64,000 bases of DNA from assembly GCA_963793675.1 (NCBI GenBank), contig CAWCBA010000002.1:310001-374000 (forward strand). The letters run 5' to 3'. How positions within the stretch are numbered: position 1 is the stretch's first letter; each line of letters starts with the position of its first letter. Under the pieces are notes generated by a model. It was not told the origin of the DNA and did not search any database. It was given only the letters and a program-made list of their open reading frames with translations. This document shows, piece after piece, positions 63,280 to 64,000 of this stretch. A program made the position numbers and the translations under genes. This DNA comes from RPQJ01 sp963793675. Its GTDB lineage: Bacteria; Pseudomonadota; Gammaproteobacteria; Steroidobacterales; Steroidobacteraceae.

Positions 63280-64000
63280 TCAGGCCGGGTTTTCGGGCGC
63301 CGCGACCTTGCGGCCGCGACGCCTCTTGCCCGCTGGCTTGGCTTGCACGGCGCGCGGTGCGGCCTTTGCCTGCAGCCGGCGACGGGCCGGCTTGCGCGCG
63401 ACCTTGCCTTCAATGGTCTTGTCGCCATCGACCGGCGCAATGGCCGCCACCTCGGCCACGGTGAAGGCGGCTTCACGCTCCGCCGCGTCCTTCATCTGCT
63501 CGAACGCCGTGCGCATGCAGTCGGCGAAGAACGAGGGATCCGGCAGCATCTCGCGGCACGACACCGCGCAGAGCCACATGTTGCCCGCATAGCTGAAGGC
63601 GGTCACGTTGAGGCCCATGCCGTCGAGGGCAATGCTGATCGGTGCATAGTTCACCAACCGCGCACCCGCCATGTACAGCGGGACGTCAGGTCCGCGCACG
63701 TTCGAGACAATGAGACCGATGCGCGGCACCCGCACGTTGCGCAGCAGCGGATCCGCCACGATGCTCGGCAACGTCTCGAGCAGGTCGCGCGCCAGTTCCT
63801 TGCCGATGGCGTCAGTCACGCGCTTGGCGGTCGCGGCCGCGTCGCAGATCGTGCGCAGGCGTTCGAGCGGATCCTCGATCTCGGAGTGCACGGGCATCAG
63901 CGTGAAACCGACCTGGTTGCCCACGTCGGCGCCCTTCTCCTGGCCGCGCAGCGTCATCGGCACCATGGCGACCATGGTCGAATCGGGCAGTTCGTTTTTC
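63280..64000 (-). CDS. wax ester synthase/diacylglycerol acyltransferase (WS/DGAT), C-terminal part
   Basis: The frame runs off the right edge of the window, so the N-terminal HHxxxDG active-site domain is not visible. What is seen is the DUF1298-type C-terminal domain: MVPMTLRGQEKGADVGNQVG, LRNVRVPRIGLIVSNVRGP and SIALDGMGLNVTAFSYAGNM, the family's ND/PLW-like segments. It ends in an Ala/Lys/Arg-rich tail (AKAAPRAVQAKPAGKRRRG). WS/DGAT enzymes make wax esters or triacylglycerols from acyl-CoA. The tail is unusual for the family and may bind nucleic acid or membrane; this is only composition. Confidence 0.75.
   Translation of the reverse strand, partial: KNELPDSTMVAMVPMTLRGQEKGADVGNQVGFTLMPVHSEIEDPLERLRTICDAAATAKRVTDAIGKELARDLLETLPSIVADPLLRNVRVPRIGLIVSNVRGPDVPLYMAGARLVNYAPISIALDGMGLNVTAFSYAGNMWLCAVSCREMLPDPSFFADCMRTAFEQMKDAAEREAAFTVAEVAAIAPVDGDKTIEGKVARKPARRRLQAKAAPRAVQAKPAGKRRRGRKVAAPENPA

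Noticed and set aside
60992..63592. 866-codon open frame on the plus strand opposite mnmG
   Set aside because: It is the antisense of a conserved gene; no ribosome site and an Arg-rich sequence without recognisable domains.

Overview
The window looks like a chromosomal segment of a high-GC, aerobic or facultative gammaproteobacterium. A placement near Steroidobacterales/Xanthomonadales is an inference from gene content and from short interspersed repeats, not a proven assignment. The strongest anchor is the housekeeping series mnmG ... rsmG-parA-parB-atpI-atpBEFHAGDC ... glmU ... glmS, all on the minus strand. This is a conserved neighbourhood often found near the replication origin, here split by inserted blocks.

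Layout, left to right. 1-3.5 kb: a cut-off Tat-exported amine oxidase, a damaged methyltransferase and a lipoprotein glycoside hydrolase. 3.6-9.3 kb (plus strand): a dimethylglycine/sarcosine dehydrogenase-like flavoprotein, a small outer-membrane barrel, a Tyr/Gly-rich lipoprotein and a retinol-saturase-like flavoprotein. 9.3-11.4 kb: a tri-haem cytochrome, a dipeptidase remnant, a small unknown gene and a metallo-beta-lactamase-fold hydrolase. 11.6-19.1 kb: the most unusual block, a five-gene plus-strand operon encoding an NfnA-like flavin reductase, an NfnB/GltD-like flavoprotein, a gamma-alpha fused 2-oxoacid:ferredoxin oxidoreductase, its thiamine-diphosphate subunit, and a ~740-residue protein of unknown family ending in a single-cluster ferredoxin domain. 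19.1-26.8 kb: glmS, a BCCT transporter, a quinone reductase-like enzyme, a short-chain dehydrogenase, a CorA-like channel and glmU. 27-28.2 kb: two small exported proteins. 28.3-39 kb: the F1Fo ATP synthase, parAB and rsmG, with a PagL-like gene between parB and parA. 39-43.6 kb: an ABC exporter whose permease is fused to an M1 peptidase. 43.7-52.1 kb: the methylcitrate cycle (mini-PrpD, PrpF, AcnD, PrpC, PrpB) with a divergent ScfR-type regulator. 52.2-56.1 kb: acuI-cysD-cysNC. 56.1-64 kb: a metallo-hydrolase, a c4-like cytochrome, a SIMPL protein, an NfeD-like protein, a peptide-binding lipoprotein, mnmG, a small HExxH protein and the end of a wax-ester synthase/DGAT.

Links between genes. 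AcuI would make propionyl-CoA that the prp operon removes. BCCT uptake plus the DMGDH-like enzyme fit use of betaine or other N-methylated compounds. The 2-oxoacid oxidoreductase operon carries its own NAD(P)H-ferredoxin gear, so it may run an oxygen-tolerant oxidative or reductive 2-oxoacid reaction.

Caution: about 20 single-base frame breaks interrupt otherwise well-preserved genes, including nearly all ATP synthase subunits, glmU, parB, acnD and prpF. Many sit at short homopolymers. They are best read as residual sequencing or assembly errors, and the coordinates given span each repaired gene. I saw no tRNA, rRNA, CRISPR array, complete insertion sequence or canonical parS site.
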